A stretch of DNA of 64,000 nt from Sphingobacterium alkalisoli (lineage in GTDB: Bacteria; Bacteroidota; Bacteroidia; Sphingobacteriales; Sphingobacteriaceae). The DNA is taken from positions 310,001 to 374,000 of the forward strand of contig NZ_SUKA01000004.1 of assembly GCF_005049105.1 (NCBI RefSeq), read 5' to 3'. The position numbers and the translations under genes are program-made. How positions within the stretch are numbered: the stretch's first letter is position 1; each line of letters begins with the position of its first letter. Shown here piece by piece: positions 27,454 through 37,449 of the stretch. A model generated the notes under the pieces. It was not told the DNA's origin and made no database searches. It saw only the letters and a program-made list of their open reading frames with translations.

Positions 27454-30400
27454 ATGCTACAAGAAAAGGAAATTAAAAGTACGGATACACTGGATTCTGG
27501 TGCTTATGAAATTATCAGAAAGCGCCTTCTTTCCCAAAAAGAAGAGCTATCGAGCCGATTAAAACTCCTCAACGAAGCGCGTAAAGAGGTGTTCAATTCC
27601 ACGAGCTTTGTACTTAAAGCCAATCAGCGGATCACCACCGAGAACAACTGTGAAGCACGCGGCATCGTAGCCCTCGACAAGTTGTGTATCTTTGGATATA
27701 ATGTACATTTTGGATTACGAAACGAGATAAACCTGGCTGATGTTTTCAGCATTTACACGTTTGAAAACGATCAATTTATTCCGCAGTCGTTGGATTTGAT
27801 TAATGACGCAAATTTCACTACTGACTACCAAAATTTATACAAGTACTACCGCGATTCCATCTTTTCAAAGTTCCGTCGTACAGAAAACTACCTGTACATG
27901 ATTTTCCAGACCAGCAAGAATCCGGAAGATCTCAAAGCATTCAAATGGCTAATCAAGGACCGCAAACTGCATTATCAGGACGACCGAAGTATCCACGAAG
28001 TCAAACTATCTCCTCAGTTTGAATTTGACTGGATAAAAACAATACTGGACGATCGTAGATTGGGGAAATTCCCCCACATGTCCATTTTAGACAAAGTTTT
28101 TATCGAAGCCTTACATGGAAATATTACATTCAAAATAGAAGACAATACTGAGTCCGGAAAAGGCATTTACTCCGAGAAGGTAAGCAATCTTGATCAGCAG
28201 CTAGATGATGCCGAGTATTATTATGCTGATTTAGGAAACCTGATCGCGATCCGCATCAAACCTTATCAGGAAGAATTTCGAGCTTATGTATTTAATGTAC
28301 GAACGAAAGAAGTCATTAACCTGTCTTCTTTAAATGAATCTGCTATTTTGCTTCCGGATAACCAAGGCATTATCTTTTCAAATGGATATTACCTCCAAAA
28401 TGGAACGCATAAGATCTTCGATGCCAAGTTAGACAATGTATCCTTTCTTCGAAAAATAGCTTCACCTAATGGCGAAGACTATCTTTACATCTTTACGCAA
28501 CGGAGTACCAATACGTACATTTTAATGTCGTACAACATTATCCAGCAAGCGGTAGAGACACCGATCGTCTGCAACGGATATACAATTTTCAAAGATGGGA
28601 GTCTCATCTATTTCCGAACAGATCCCGAAGCCACTCGTCACCATCAGGTACAGATCTGGGAAACACCTTACATGGCCATCCTACAGGAAAATGAAGACCG
28701 AAAAGAAGATCCGTTATATAAAGTGGGCAATAAACAAATTGTCCAGGCAATGGCAGAATCTCAAGAGGTCATTCAACTGGTTAACAAAGAAGATTCATAC
28801 GAGGGTTTGTATGAGGATATACTCAAGAAAACAACCTCGCTACTTGACTCCTATTTTTGGATAAAAGATGAGGCACTTAAAAATTTAGGACAACCGCTGA
28901 TCCAAATTCAAGAAGTGGCCAACGCCGCTATCGATGAATTTGTAAAAGTACAGGCGCAGCGAAAGCATGCCGAAGAATTGCTACACGCCACAGAAGAAAG
29001 ACTAGAAAACCTTACGTTTAAAGTCAACAGTACTGTCGTCAACACACTGGATCAATTGGTACATCAGCTGGCAGATTCACGCCGTTTACAAGGCGAGGTG
29101 ATCGACCTAAAAAATATCAAATACGTGGATATTCAACGGGTAGATATGCTCCTGGAAAAATTGAGCGGAATCACATCTTCGCTATCTACAAAGACTGTCG
29201 AATTCTTACTGCGCGACGAAGCATTGGTTCCCTATGAACAAAAGGTGTCAGATCAAAAAGGCAAAGTCGAAGAAATCACCAAAGTGTTCGACGCCAGAGC
29301 TATTGAAGAAGCAAACTCCGGTATTTCGGGAGAATTAGAATTGCTGATCGACATTCTAAACAGCTTAAAAATTGAGGATGCAACACAGACCACTAAAATA
29401 ATTGAGAAAATATCGGTTATTTTTTCCTCATTGAACGAAGTTCGCGCGCAACTAACCCGAAAATTAAACAGTTTAAAAAGCAAAGAGGCTATTGCTGAAT
29501 TCTCTGCTCAACTGACCCTGCTGGAACAGTCTGTAACAAATTATCTGGAGCTGTCGACCTCGGCAGAAAAAGTAGAAGAATATTACACCAAAATTGTCGT
29601 CCATCTAGAAGAAATAGAAAGCAAATTTTCCGAATTTGATGATTTTGCGCTAAAAATAGCGGATAAACGAGATGACGTCATTAAAGCCTTCAATTCACGT
29701 CGCGAACAAATCGTTGAACAAAAAAACAAACGCACATCTTCCTTAGAACAAATTGGGTTACGCGTATTAAAAAATATCGAGAACAAATCGAAAACCCTAA
29801 CATCACGAAATGAAATATTGAGTTTTTATGCGTCTGATTTAATGATTGGAAAAATTCGCCAATTGGTAAGCGAACTCAAAACATTAGACGATATCTCCAA
29901 AGCAGAGAATTTAGAAAATCAACTCAAAAAATCCCAAGAAGACGCCTTACGCATCTTACGCGACAAAACAGAATTATACGTCGATGGAGAAAATATCATT
30001 GCTTTAGGCAAACACAAATTTGCCGTAAACAACCAGTCCTTAAGTTTAACTTTATTACGTCGTAACGATGAGTTGTTCTACCACCTGACAGGTACTAACT
30101 TTTACCAAAAAGTTGGAGACAGCAGGATTACCGCATACAAAGATATTTGGGAGCAAGAACTGGTTTCCGAAAATGCAGAAGTTTATCGCGCGGAATATTT
30201 AGCTTACAAGACCTTTATGGCCTCTCAACAGCAAAGGGATTTTAATGCAGAACAGTTTATTACACAAAATGTAGAACAAAATTACAGTGAAAGCTACGTA
30301 AAGGGTGTCCACAATTTTGATGCATTACAAATTTTCCGAAGCCTTAAGCAACTAGACGAAAAGTTGGATTTACTACGTTACGATTCGCATCTACGTGCTA

Positions 30401-32292
30401 CCGCGCAGCTGTTTTGGCATTCACTACCCGAAGATCAACGTGAAAAGTTAAGCTCATTTATACATTCTTCACATGCAGTGTTGAAGGTGTTTCCCCATTC
30501 AAAACGCTATCAATCGGTGATCGACAAAATCGTCATGCAATTTAATATGTGGGAAACTGCACTCGACTTGAGCGATACTAAGGGGGAAACTGTGGCGACA
30601 TACCTTTTTAAGACATTCACTAAATATGGCAAACTGGTGTTAAGTGAAAATGCTGATCAGTTGAAACGCGAATTTTACCATTTGTTGGAAAACAAGAAAT
30701 CATTAAGAGATTTTCAATCCGATTTAGAAAATGAACAATATGCCCTTGAAGATCGCTTCTATTTAATAGTAAATTGGCTAGACGCCTTCATTGACGAAAA
30801 TACACCCTCCGAAATATATCGTATGTATATTGAAGAAACCGCTACCGTTTTACTATTCCCAAAAGACGATTACCAGTTGATCTTCAGTAAAGATGAAGCG
30901 GATCTAGAAGGACTGAAAGGGAATCATTCTATATTAAATAATGGACATTTACATATTAATTATCACAATTTTATTCAGCGGCTAGCAAACTTCACTGACA
31001 ACAAAGTACCTCGCTTTGAAGATTTTTTAAAGGTAAAAGAACAATTGAGCAAGGGATATGAGAAGGAACTAAAAATTCACGAATTCGAACCCAAAGTCCT
31101 CACTTCGTTCGTGCGTAACAAATTGATCAACGAAGTATATTTCCCGTTAATCGGAAACAATTTAGCGAAACAGTTGGGGGCCGCCGGCGACAATAAAAGA
31201 ACTGCTAGAATGGGGATGTTACTATTAATCTCCCCTCCAGGATATGGTAAAACGACATTGATGGAATACCTGGCAAAAACCATGGGACTTCATTTTGTTA
31301 AAATCAACGGACCGACTATAGGACATTCCATTACCTCGATAGATCCAGTTGAAGCCAAAACTTCCGGGGAACGGGAAGAATTAAAGAAAATAAATCTGGC
31401 TTTCGAAATGGCAGACAATGTGATGTTATACCTCGATGACATCCAACACCTCAATACGGAATTCTTACAAAAATTCATTTCCTTGGCCGATGGTCAACGT
31501 AAAATGGATGGTATATTCGAAGGCGAAAGCAAAACATATGATCTACGGGGAAAACGCTTCTGTATTGTAATGGCCGGTAATCCATATACAGAAAGTGGTT
31601 CTAAGTTCCAAATACCAGATATGCTAGCGAACCGCGCCGATGTATATAACCTGGGAGATGTAATAGGAGACACAGAGCATCTCTTCAATCTGAGCTTGAT
31701 CGAAAATGCGGCAATAGAAAACCCATATTTGGAAAAAATTGCCAGCAAATCATTCACCGATTTCTATGCATTAATTGAAGTGGCACAGTCCAGCGCAGAA
31801 CAATTACCCGATCTGGAGGGAAACTATCTAAAACAAGAAATTGATGATTTTGTAGCCGTATTAAAGCACATCCTAACTATTCGAAACCTAGTCGTCAAAG
31901 TCAACAGAAATTACATCCAAAGTGCGGCTATGCAAGATGATTACCGTACGGAACCCGCTTTCAAAATGCAAGGTTCTTATCGCAACATGAATAAATTGGT
32001 GGCCTCAGTCGTGCCAATGATGAACAGCAAAGAAATTGATGAGCTCATCTTGGCCCATTACGAGAGCGAGTCCCAAACATTGACTGCCGACACGGAGAGC
32101 AATCTACTTAAATTGAAGGAATTAGCCGGATTGATTACAGCGGAGGAGCAAAAGCGATGGACAGAAATAAAGGAGATATTTCGAAAAAACAACAAGCATA
32201 ACGGATTAAATAAGGATGACAAAGTCTTTGCACAACTATTGGAATTTAACGATAATCTAGAAGGAATCATTCATGCTATAAGAGGCAAGTAG
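27454..32292 (+). CDS. Giant AAA+ ATPase (DUF3686-type, 'DNA repair ATPase')
   Basis: This 1612-residue protein has an N-terminal region of about 500 residues that looks beta-rich (DUF3686-like), then a long helical/coiled-coil middle (about 500-1000). A C-terminal AAA+ domain follows. Walker A is PPGYGKTT (1261-1268, Lys1266), Walker B is LYLDDIQ with Asp1328/Asp1329, and the sensor-1 segment is FCIVMAGNPYTESG. The MoxR/RavA-like layout suggests a remodelling ATPase. The 'DNA repair' label on this family is not supported by motifs. Being downstream of PspA and flotillin, it more likely acts on membrane-associated complexes (inference). Confidence 0.78.
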   Translation: MLQEKEIKSTDTLDSGAYEIIRKRLLSQKEELSSRLKLLNEARKEVFNSTSFVLKANQRITTENNCEARGIVALDKLCIFGYNVHFGLRNEINLADVFSIYTFENDQFIPQSLDLINDANFTTDYQNLYKYYRDSIFSKFRRTENYLYMIFQTSKNPEDLKAFKWLIKDRKLHYQDDRSIHEVKLSPQFEFDWIKTILDDRRLGKFPHMSILDKVFIEALHGNITFKIEDNTESGKGIYSEKVSNLDQQLDDAEYYYADLGNLIAIRIKPYQEEFRAYVFNVRTKEVINLSSLNESAILLPDNQGIIFSNGYYLQNGTHKIFDAKLDNVSFLRKIASPNGEDYLYIFTQRSTNTYILMSYNIIQQAVETPIVCNGYTIFKDGSLIYFRTDPEATRHHQVQIWETPYMAILQENEDRKEDPLYKVGNKQIVQAMAESQEVIQLVNKEDSYEGLYEDILKKTTSLLDSYFWIKDEALKNLGQPLIQIQEVANAAIDEFVKVQAQRKHAEELLHATEERLENLTFKVNSTVVNTLDQLVHQLADSRRLQGEVIDLKNIKYVDIQRVDMLLEKLSGITSSLSTKTVEFLLRDEALVPYEQKVSDQKGKVEEITKVFDARAIEEANSGISGELELLIDILNSLKIEDATQTTKIIEKISVIFSSLNEVRAQLTRKLNSLKSKEAIAEFSAQLTLLEQSVTNYLELSTSAEKVEEYYTKIVVHLEEIESKFSEFDDFALKIADKRDDVIKAFNSRREQIVEQKNKRTSSLEQIGLRVLKNIENKSKTLTSRNEILSFYASDLMIGKIRQLVSELKTLDDISKAENLENQLKKSQEDALRILRDKTELYVDGENIIALGKHKFAVNNQSLSLTLLRRNDELFYHLTGTNFYQKVGDSRITAYKDIWEQELVSENAEVYRAEYLAYKTFMASQQQRDFNAEQFITQNVEQNYSESYVKGVHNFDALQIFRSLKQLDEKLDLLRYDSHLRATAQLFWHSLPEDQREKLSSFIHSSHAVLKVFPHSKRYQSVIDKIVMQFNMWETALDLSDTKGETVATYLFKTFTKYGKLVLSENADQLKREFYHLLENKKSLRDFQSDLENEQYALEDRFYLIVNWLDAFIDENTPSEIYRMYIEETATVLLFPKDDYQLIFSKDEADLEGLKGNHSILNNGHLHINYHNFIQRLANFTDNKVPRFEDFLKVKEQLSKGYEKELKIHEFEPKVLTSFVRNKLINEVYFPLIGNNLAKQLGAAGDNKRTARMGMLLLISPPGYGKTTLMEYLAKTMGLHFVKINGPTIGHSITSIDPVEAKTSGEREELKKINLAFEMADNVMLYLDDIQHLNTEFLQKFISLADGQRKMDGIFEGESKTYDLRGKRFCIVMAGNPYTESGSKFQIPDMLANRADVYNLGDVIGDTEHLFNLSLIENAAIENPYLEKIASKSFTDFYALIEVAQSSAEQLPDLEGNYLKQEIDDFVAVLKHILTIRNLVVKVNRNYIQSAAMQDDYRTEPAFKMQGSYRNMNKLVASVVPMMNSKEIDELILAHYESESQTLTADTESNLLKLKELAGLITAEEQKRWTEIKEIFRKNNKHNGLNKDDKVFAQLLEFNDNLEGIIHAIRGK

Positions 32293-32366
32293 TAACAGCA
32301 CGATACGTTATCGAAAAAGACCTGCATTATAGTGCTTTTCTGGTTCGATGACGTATTACACTTAAT

Positions 32367-33839
32367 CTAAAAATTTTCCTCCTTATTATCACCCCAATTT
32401 TCATTTTTGGTAACCGTGAATCCGAGGGATTGTGGCAAATCCTTCAACAGTTCTCCCCGAAAGACCAGTTGCATATTATTCTTCAGTGTACTGTTCACGA
32501 TAAACGAACGCATTAACTCATTGCTTTCGTTAAAAACTTCCAATTTATACGATATAGATGTTAAATCATTTAGGTTTCCCAAGAATTGGTGAAACAAAAT
32601 TTGTTTGTTGGCCGAAAGATCGTCAATATTAAGATCTATATCACTTTGATCCAATATCGGATTGCTTAGATCCGTTACAAATGGTGAAAAGAAAAGAGGT
32701 TCATGTTCCTGGCTAACCCGGATTCGTTTAACTCTTGATAGATCTATCGGATCGGTGAATTCAAATTTGACCTGACTGTACCACCTCCGGAGTTCTACAT
32801 TCAATTGTACATCGGCGTTAACCTCGAGCTCACTACTGTAGCCAAATATTTCTGCTTCATGGTTGGAAAATTTATTACTCACGTAGAAGCTTTTCCATAG
32901 CGGATCCGTTGGCATCAATAGCTCCTGCTTCGAAGCATTTGACACGAAACACACATAGTACTTACCGAGAGGCAACTGCACTTGAATATCTGTATTATCT
33001 TCATAATCTACCACCCCGCTATACACAATTTCGTTTTTGTCCCGATGAAAAATATTATAGTGCAGTTTTTTGAGTGTATGTCCGGAAATAGATTCCGATA
33101 CACCCTTCATATATATATTATCGACGCGGAAGGTTCCTCCTGTAGATCCATAATCACCTGCATTTCCCCGTTCTCCAGCCTTGAAGACGAATTTTAACAA
33201 CAAAGAAGAACTGGAAATATTTTTATCCCTAAGATCATATACAAAGGAGTTTTTAGCATTATTTGATAACGATCCAAACTGATTAATTAGCGCCAATGTT
33301 TCATAGGTCTCCCCATCATCCAAGCTATAGTACAATTCGAAATCCTTGGGACCTGTATCTGTACTACCGATATCCAGTCCAAAGCTCGTAACGGATGTGG
33401 CAAGCTGTGTAGGCATTTTAATATACAGTTCACGTCCACCTGTTACACTCAGCGCTTTACCGGCAGCATAACTTTCGTTAGCATATGTCGAGTTAACGAA
33501 ATTACTCGGCACACTCCCACTATTATACGTAATTGTGGCAGAACCGCCCCCAGCTATAATGATGTCTGGATTCAGACTTTCATTATTAAACGACCAAAAA
33601 TACAGATAACCGTCGGTATCAGTAGATGTCCGGGAAGGATTATTATCGGCTAATTTTTTGGCCTGACCGATACTGTTCTTGATAGGACTTCGTGTGGCAG
33701 CAAAACCATCAATGGTGAAATTAACAGTATAAAGATCTTCAGATAGTTCATCAAAAGGAACTTCGTCGCTACAGGAAGCAACAAAAAATGCAATGAAAAT
33801 AAATGAAAGTCTATACAACATCAGTAGCTGACTTTTCAT
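32367..33839 (-). CDS. Secreted lipoprotein with jelly-roll-like and fimbrial-subunit-like regions
   Basis: A 490-residue lipoprotein (lipobox FFVASC, Cys at about residue 23). An N-terminal segment contains FTIDGFAATRSP. A central region of about residues 75-240 (YLYFWSFNNESLNPDIIIAGG to FRVDNIYMKG) looks like the beta-sandwich anchor modules common on Bacteroidota surface proteins. The C-terminal 240 residues (LKKLHYNIFHRDKNEIVYSG) resemble FimB/Mfa2-type subunits. Both assignments are tentative. It converges on the giant ATPase gene and is followed upstream by the GH29 locus on the same strand. Confidence 0.5.
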   Translation of the reverse strand: MKSQLLMLYRLSFIFIAFFVASCSDEVPFDELSEDLYTVNFTIDGFAATRSPIKNSIGQAKKLADNNPSRTSTDTDGYLYFWSFNNESLNPDIIIAGGGSATITYNSGSVPSNFVNSTYANESYAAGKALSVTGGRELYIKMPTQLATSVTSFGLDIGSTDTGPKDFELYYSLDDGETYETLALINQFGSLSNNAKNSFVYDLRDKNISSSSLLLKFVFKAGERGNAGDYGSTGGTFRVDNIYMKGVSESISGHTLKKLHYNIFHRDKNEIVYSGVVDYEDNTDIQVQLPLGKYYVCFVSNASKQELLMPTDPLWKSFYVSNKFSNHEAEIFGYSSELEVNADVQLNVELRRWYSQVKFEFTDPIDLSRVKRIRVSQEHEPLFFSPFVTDLSNPILDQSDIDLNIDDLSANKQILFHQFLGNLNDLTSISYKLEVFNESNELMRSFIVNSTLKNNMQLVFRGELLKDLPQSLGFTVTKNENWGDNKEENF

Positions 33840-33950
33840 GGCAACGTACGGTTTTATTGGAAAATCAAATATTACTTATATTTAATTTTTTGTAAACAAT
33901 TAGTTATTAAACGCTAATATAAAAAATAATCCTTTCATTACCAAATGTTT

Positions 33951-34170
33951 TCACGGCACGCCGGCTCCGCTCCCATGTCCAGAACCAGCGCCAGAGCAGA
34001 CAAAATTTTGGTTCACTAATTTTTTGGCCTCACCCACAGAAGACCATTATCTAAAGGAAGACTTTCTTGCCAGTCCTCTGCCGGTTAATTATATCATAAT
34101 TTTAAGTCCTGTGCAGAAGCAACACTAAAAGCGCTAAAACAACAAATGCAACTATTATAAACCTATTCAT
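33951..34170 (-). pseudogene. Decayed small secreted-peptide gene (NVEALA-like)
   Basis: On the minus strand, an ATG at 34170 opens a hydrophobic signal-like stretch (MNRFIIVAFVVLALLVLL). Frame 2 then continues with SVASAQDLKL, a YN residue pair and PAEDWQESLPLDNGLLWV, interrupted by stops. The first frame resumes with GEAKKLVNQNFVCSGAGSG and a Gly-rich tail ending at 33951. The order (signal, acidic middle, Cys/Gly-rich tail) and the size of about 70 codons resemble NVEALA-type precursors of Bacteroidota. It is broken by frameshifts and stops. The rest of the 320-bp gap up to the lipoprotein gene is AT-rich and empty. Confidence 0.3.
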
Positions 34171-36055
34171 CTTTTAATAATCCGAATTCAGCAACAGTAA
34201 ATGATTTCCCTATAATTTCCTTTGGTATAAAACGTAGATATGTAGTCCTAACCGGATTATTGAATAGCACGGTTTGTTCTACTGGGTTTGCCGACACATT
34301 CGAAAATTCCCCATCTGTCAATGTTTTCCAGTTTTTATTATCTTCACTTATAGCAATATTATATTTCGTTGCAATGCCTTCTTTATTTCCATCTTGTCGT
34401 GGCAAATAGGAAAATCCTTTAATGGGTTCACGAAGTGTAAAAACAAAACCATTTGAAAATTGCATCAGCGTAGCAAATGTATTTGGATCGTCATCATATG
34501 CCTTTTTCATCTCTGAAGTGCCTTCAAGGCCATATTCGTCGGCACGTAGTTTGACTAAGTTGTTTCCTTTCGTTGCAAACGAAAAATTAGACGCTGCTTC
34601 TTTAAATAAGCCAAAATCACTTAGCGTAGGCGCCACGGGAGCAAATAAACTCAGCTTTATTTTCTGCGCTTGAATAGGTTGATCTAACTTAATAAGCCGA
34701 GACGCGCCTATGCTTGTTGCCGAACCCACATGCTTCCATTGTCCATCTGCCCACATATCAATACGAACACTATCCAGACGCTGTCCAAGTTTAATATTCT
34801 CGCGAAGTCTAATTATATCAAACTCCTGCTCATTTTTCAGTGTTATTACTAGCGTTGGATTAATCACCTCATCATCCGATGCGTAATAAGAATATCGATC
34901 TTCATCCAATATAAAAGCAGTAGAGAACTTCTTCGAATTGCCTCTGATGTTAGAAGCCTCGATTTTAGCATCTTTAGCAAGGTTAGTTGAAAACGTCGCT
35001 GCCACCTTTTTCCCAAATCCATCGAGCGATTTTACATCATTTGGATGTAAAACACCTTCAGGCATAGGAGCCAACCCTAGATTCATTGCGCCTCCCCTCC
35101 CCACAGATTTCAAATAGATCTCAAACAGTTGATCTGGGGTTTTCACTTTATCATCTTGATTTTCATGGTAAAACCATCCCGGTCGTTGTGGCACATCACA
35201 TTCAGCAGGTATCCAATATTTACCATTTCGGTCGCCTATAGGCGATTTGGAATAATCCGAATCGCCCGGAACTGGAGGACGGCCATCTATACCTTTGGGA
35301 GTGAAGGTCGCCCAAGAAGTTTCCGCAGCGAATCCGTGTTCATTACCTACCCATCGGGTATCGGGCCCGATATCCGAAAAAATAACAGCCAAAGGCTGGT
35401 GTTCACGAACTATTGGCCAGGTGCGTTCCTGCCATTCATAGTACGTTGTCCGATCGATGGTTCGCTTTTCGTTTTTCCCACCGTAATAACCATCCCCTCC
35501 ATTGGCTCCGTCGTGCCATGACGTAAATAATTCCCCATAATTAGTCATCAACTCCGTCAATTGTGCGCGATAAGCATCTGCATACGCAGGTGTCCCATAT
35601 CGTGTATCGTTGCGATCCCATGCAGATAAATACACACCAAATTTTAGTCCATGGTCGTGTGAAGCCTGCATAAATTCTTTCACCATATCTCCTTCCCCAT
35701 TCTTCCAAGGAGATTGCTTTATATTGTAACCTGTTGTAGCAGTAGGCCATAAACAGAAACCATCATGATGTTTTGCTACGCTGATGAGCCCCTTAAAGCC
35801 TGCTGAGGCTGCTGCTTTCGCAATCTGATTCGCATCAAAACTCGTTGGATTAAATATGGAGGGATCAGCATCACCAAATCCCCATTCTTTATCCTGAAAG
35901 GTGGTCGGCGTATAATGAATCAAGCAATACGTCTCCATCTCATGCCATCTTAATTGACCTTCTGAAGGCAATACGCCATAAGGTTTTGGTTCTTGCTGCG
36001 CACAACCGAAAAGTGGAATAAAAAGTAAATAGTTAACTAGTCTAGATTTTTTCAT
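34163..36055 (-). CDS. Alpha-L-fucosidase, glycoside hydrolase family 29
   Basis: This 630-residue lipoprotein (lipobox PLFGC, Cys18) has a GH29 catalytic domain (about 25-350). It shows RWHEMETYCLIHY, VAKHHDGFCLWP (HHDG at 96-99) and the nucleophile Asp182 in WHDGANGG. The C-terminal 280 residues look like one or two discoidin (F5/8 type C) carbohydrate-binding modules (FDIIRLRENIKLGQR and YLRFIPKEI). It removes fucose from glycans or glycopeptides in the periplasm or at the cell surface. I chose the ATG at 36055 over an upstream TTG. No SusC/SusD pair is adjacent, so this is a stand-alone enzyme. Confidence 0.9.
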   Translation of the reverse strand: MKKSRLVNYLLFIPLFGCAQQEPKPYGVLPSEGQLRWHEMETYCLIHYTPTTFQDKEWGFGDADPSIFNPTSFDANQIAKAAASAGFKGLISVAKHHDGFCLWPTATTGYNIKQSPWKNGEGDMVKEFMQASHDHGLKFGVYLSAWDRNDTRYGTPAYADAYRAQLTELMTNYGELFTSWHDGANGGDGYYGGKNEKRTIDRTTYYEWQERTWPIVREHQPLAVIFSDIGPDTRWVGNEHGFAAETSWATFTPKGIDGRPPVPGDSDYSKSPIGDRNGKYWIPAECDVPQRPGWFYHENQDDKVKTPDQLFEIYLKSVGRGGAMNLGLAPMPEGVLHPNDVKSLDGFGKKVAATFSTNLAKDAKIEASNIRGNSKKFSTAFILDEDRYSYYASDDEVINPTLVITLKNEQEFDIIRLRENIKLGQRLDSVRIDMWADGQWKHVGSATSIGASRLIKLDQPIQAQKIKLSLFAPVAPTLSDFGLFKEAASNFSFATKGNNLVKLRADEYGLEGTSEMKKAYDDDPNTFATLMQFSNGFVFTLREPIKGFSYLPRQDGNKEGIATKYNIAISEDNKNWKTLTDGEFSNVSANPVEQTVLFNNPVRTTYLRFIPKEIIGKSFTVAEFGLLKDE

Positions 36056-36201
36056 AATAATAATTCGCAATCTTAAATATAGAAATTAAATCCGAATTTT
36101 AAATAAAGTCGGCAGTTACCAATATAAGTGAATTGTTTCGACGTTATGGGCCATCACTATAAAATCTCAAAATTATTCTAACTCTTGAAACAACAAATAC
36201 T

Positions 36202-36209
36202 TAACTTTG
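36202..36209 (+). promoter_or_regulatory. Bacteroidota -7 promoter element (TAACTTTG), near-leaderless
   Basis: TAACTTTG ends 6 nt before the ATG of the sulfhydrylase gene, so the transcript should start at or within a few bases of the start codon. Confidence 0.65.
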
Positions 36210-36215
36210 CACATC

Positions 36216-37388
36216 ATGAAGAAAGATCAGTCCAAAATAATTCGGGAACAAGCACCTCGCTCAGCGACACGTGAACATTCCGTTCCCCTATATCTTACCT
36301 CAAGTTTTATATTTGATAGCGCAGAACAAGGTCGTGCTATATTCGCTGAAGAAGAAGAAGGTATGGTTTATTCTCGCTACGCGAATCCAAATACAAGTGA
36401 ATTTATCAATAAAGTGTGTACGTTGGAAAATGCAGAAGCGGGCCTAGCTTTTTCTTCCGGAATGGCCGCAGTATTTGCGTCTTTCGCAGCCTTTATTGAA
36501 AATGGCGATCATATTATCTCTTCTCGTGCGATTTTTGGTTCCACACATCAGTTATTTACACAGCTATTTCCTAAATGGGGAGTTACCACGAGCTATGTGG
36601 ACGCGGCCAACCCCGATGAGTGGGAAAAAGCGATTCAACCGAATACAAAAATTATTTTTTTAGAATCTCCTTCCAATCCCGGACTTGAACTTGTTGATCT
36701 AGAATGGATGGGTAAGTTTAAAGAAAAATACCCCGAGATTATTCTTTCGATCGACAATTGCTTCGCGACTCCTTATTTACAGAAACCCTTAGACTACGGA
36801 TTTGATTTGTCCATACATTCTGCGACGAAATATATGGATGGTCAGGGTCGTGTACTTGGAGGTGTTGTTGTCGGTAAAGAAGAGTTGATTAAAAAAATGA
36901 TGTTTTTCATCCGTCATACCGGCCCGGCGATGTCTCCCTTCAATGCGTGGATCATCTCTAAAAGTTTGGACACCCTAGCGCTTCGCATGGATCGACATTG
37001 TTCAAATGCTCTAGCGCTGGCTGAAGCTTTAGAGAATCATCCGGATATTGAAGACGTAAAATATCCTTTTTTACCATCGCATCCTCAATATGCTTTGGCA
37101 AAAAAACAGATGAAAGCAGGAGGAGGTATTGTTACGTTTGAAGTAAAAGGTGGAAAAGACAGAGCATTCCGATTCTTGGATAAATTAGAGATGATACTTT
37201 ACACTTCCAATTTAGGAGACTCCAGATCCATTGCGACGCATCCGGCAACAACTACCCATGTTAAACTGACCGAGGAAGAGCGTAATCATCTGGGAATAAA
37301 ACCAGGAAGTGTACGATTATCCGTGGGTCTGGAAGATAAAGAAGATATAATAGGCGACATCCTACAAGCGCTAGTGAATTCCAACTAA
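36216..37388 (+). CDS. metZ: O-succinyl/O-acetylhomoserine sulfhydrylase-type PLP enzyme
   Basis: A 390-residue Cys/Met metabolism PLP enzyme. It has the pyridoxal-phosphate Lys205 in SIHSATKYMDGQGRV, the aspartate of IDNCFATPY, the YSRYANPNT phosphate-binding tyrosine region and the SSGMAAV loop. Sequence features (GFDLSIHSATKYMDGQGRVLGG) are closest to O-succinylhomoserine sulfhydrylases, which make homocysteine directly from sulfide. A cystathionine gamma-synthase or lyase cannot be excluded by eye. The ATG at 36216 is placed just after the promoter box. It ends inside a strong terminator hairpin. Confidence 0.8.
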   Translation: MKKDQSKIIREQAPRSATREHSVPLYLTSSFIFDSAEQGRAIFAEEEEGMVYSRYANPNTSEFINKVCTLENAEAGLAFSSGMAAVFASFAAFIENGDHIISSRAIFGSTHQLFTQLFPKWGVTTSYVDAANPDEWEKAIQPNTKIIFLESPSNPGLELVDLEWMGKFKEKYPEIILSIDNCFATPYLQKPLDYGFDLSIHSATKYMDGQGRVLGGVVVGKEELIKKMMFFIRHTGPAMSPFNAWIISKSLDTLALRMDRHCSNALALAEALENHPDIEDVKYPFLPSHPQYALAKKQMKAGGGIVTFEVKGGKDRAFRFLDKLEMILYTSNLGDSRSIATHPATTTHVKLTEEERNHLGIKPGSVRLSVGLEDKEDIIGDILQALVNSN

Positions 37389-37424
37389 AAAAAGACCTGG
37401 ATTCTCATGTCTTTTTTTAGTTGG
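37381..37424. terminator. Strong bidirectional terminator
   Basis: A perfect 16-bp stem (37381-37396 with 37409-37424) has a 12-nt loop and long A and T tracts inside the stem. It includes the last codons of the sulfhydrylase gene and serves the convergent lipocalin-like gene. Confidence 0.85.
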
Positions 37425-37449
37425 AATTATACCATGATAGTAGCTATTC

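Noticed and set aside
34075..34170. 22-codon hydrophobic frame (minus strand) as an independent small membrane protein
   Set aside because: It overlaps the fucosidase 3' end and is better explained as the signal segment of the decayed peptide gene.
36055..36216. SusC/SusD polysaccharide utilisation locus around the GH29 gene
   Set aside because: No TonB-dependent receptor or SusD-like gene occurs within the window.
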